NCBI GenBank assembly: GCA_020723325.1
Contig: DYJD01000033.1
Coordinates: 13,303 to 72,981 of the forward strand
From: Desulfosudis oleivorans
GTDB lineage: Bacteria; Desulfobacterota; Desulfobacteria; Desulfobacterales; SURF-7
DNA: 59,679 nucleotides
Direction: 5' to 3'
Below, one piece after another: positions 58,805 to 59,679 of the stretch; the stretch's first letter is position 1; the number at the start of each line of letters is the position of its first letter. Made by a program: the position numbers and the translations under genes. Below the pieces are notes generated by a model. The model was not told where the DNA came from. It did no database searches and worked only from the letters and a program-made list of their open reading frames with translations.

Positions 58805-59386
58805 ATGCATAAAAATCAAAAAATATTAATTATAGTCATTGTATTTTTATTCATACTTTCGTTAATACCTTATCCTACTATCGCACTTAATTCTTTCAAT
58901 TTATTTTTAGTGGATGAGGCGGGAAAGCCGATTAAAAATGTATCAGGAACTCTTTATTTCCATCTGTATCCTAGTCTAAAGAGTGAAACTAAACAATTTG
59001 TCTTAAATGAGAATGGCGAGGTTCATTTTGAAGAACAAAATGTTTGGATGAATTGGTTTAAACGAAGAGGGTATAATTTACTAAGTATGGTTTCTCGTGG
59101 AGGATGGAGTAGTAGTCACTCGAAAATAACATTAAAAGTGCCTAAATCAAACTTTACTGCTAAGAATATTAGATTTGCGAAAATAAATCAAAACAAATAC
59201 AATGAATCCATCTCTTTTGCTCCGGACTTCAAATTTGCAATTACACAGTATGAGGACGAAGACGGGCCAATGATATATATTAATACAAGTATTGGTAAGG
59301 GCTTAGATACAATTGAGCTTAATTTGTTAAAATCCAGGAAATTGAATATTAAAGAACTTAAGGTTGTTTTTGATACAAAAAAATGA
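58805..59386 (+). CDS. Candidate immunity protein for the RHS effector
   Basis: This 193-residue AT-rich gene starts 3 bases after the RHS stop. A single hydrophobic segment (residues 7-28) is followed by a beta-rich domain (FNLFLVDEAGKPIKNVSGTL, a carboxypeptidase-regulatory-like strand pattern). The protein would face the periplasm or outside, where a secreted effector acts. I recognise no family. An immunity role is inferred from position, size, matching base composition and the polymorphic-toxin layout. An alternative is an unrelated lipoprotein-like accessory protein. The RBS is only an A/G-rich stretch, so translational coupling is likely. Confidence 0.6.
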   Translation: MHKNQKILIIVIVFLFILSLIPYPTIALNSFNLFLVDEAGKPIKNVSGTLYFHLYPSLKSETKQFVLNENGEVHFEEQNVWMNWFKRRGYNLLSMVSRGGWSSSHSKITLKVPKSNFTAKNIRFAKINQNKYNESISFAPDFKFAITQYEDEDGPMIYINTSIGKGLDTIELNLLKSRKLNIKELKVVFDTKK

Positions 59387-59679
59387 AGGATCAGACACAA
59401 GGTCAGACGCAATGATTTTTTGATATTTTAAATAGTTGATCATGAAAAACATAAGGGCATCAGGGTCAGTTCTTGAATATTGAAAATGACTATACTTCCC
59501 GACAGGTTTTTTCTTTTTAACAGCTAAAAACGGCAGCATTCCGCTTCGGGGGAACCGTGATGGGCTGCGCGGGTGGCTGCGGGCGCAAGGGCGGCGGGGC
59601 GAAGGGTCGAAGGCGAAGGGCGAAGGGGGTCGCCCATTAAAGGGCGAGTCAAGTGAAAAAACACCTCTCCTATCGAAAA
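59387..59679. other. Non-coding right end with repeats
   Basis: Contains GGATCAGACACAAGGTCAGACG (a short near-tandem repeat) and GGGTCAGTTCTTGAATATTG, a phrase I associate with transposase-flanking sequence in such genomes. A G-rich run of GGCGAAGGG units lies at about 59596-59630, ended by GGGTCGCCC. No gene is visible. Confidence 0.4.

Overview
The window looks like chromosomal DNA from a sulfate-reducing or related anaerobic member of the Desulfobacterota (former Deltaproteobacteria). This placement is an inference from gene content: a hybrid-cluster protein with a class I cysteine motif, small siroheme reductases, two superoxide dismutases, a cobalamin riboswitch, TamA/TamB-type outer-membrane biogenesis genes, and many short dispersed intergenic repeats. 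I did not recognise the exact genus.

Layout. (1) 1-6920 is an accessory, decaying region. It holds a DUF433/PIN toxin-antitoxin operon with a third small gene, an AT-rich ankyrin-repeat exported protein beside a small membrane protein, one intact REP-associated tyrosine transposase (RAYT), and a run of gutted genes (RAYT, phage integrase, Fic, patatin) that keep their beginnings and/or ends but have lost the middle. (2) 6958-11833 holds an acyltransferase, a nucleotidyltransferase-like protein, a Tat-exported Fe-type SOD, a small membrane protein and an unrecognised 471-residue protein. (3) 11952-21028 is a stress and redox block: Lon, Hsp20, Mn-type SOD, Hcp, a His-rich exported DUF6448 protein and a glutamine amidotransferase. 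lon and hsp20 are preceded by near-identical promoter-like sequences. (4) 21189-23328 holds a zinc-ribbon membrane protein and two overlapping half-size siroheme reductases. (5) 23888-38570 is a housekeeping block: TamB, a TamA/BamA-family barrel, BipA/TypA, a hybrid histidine kinase with HPt, a REC-PATAN-PilZ-like regulator, a PLP-dependent Cys/Met enzyme and an M23 peptidase. (6) 39055-40706 holds a Cys-rich mini-protein, a metallophosphoesterase, and a minus-strand cobalamin riboswitch with a terminator. No obvious B12 gene follows the riboswitch; a 199-bp highly self-complementary segment does. (7) 41334-59386 is the most unusual part: a 3,911-residue secreted multi-Ig/beta-propeller/PKD protein, then a 1,869-residue secreted RHS-repeat protein with an AT-rich, zinc-hydrolase-like (HET-C-like) C-terminal domain, then a small membrane-anchored or exported protein that could be its immunity protein.

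Dispersed repeats tie the window together. Six copies of a REP/BIME-like palindrome built on GCGGCTTCCAGCCGC, plus one copy with arms only, accompany a RAYT. A second family is made of inverted pairs of GGTATC/GGGGTC hexamer arrays. All functional statements rest on reading the sequence and on family knowledge; no database search was run.
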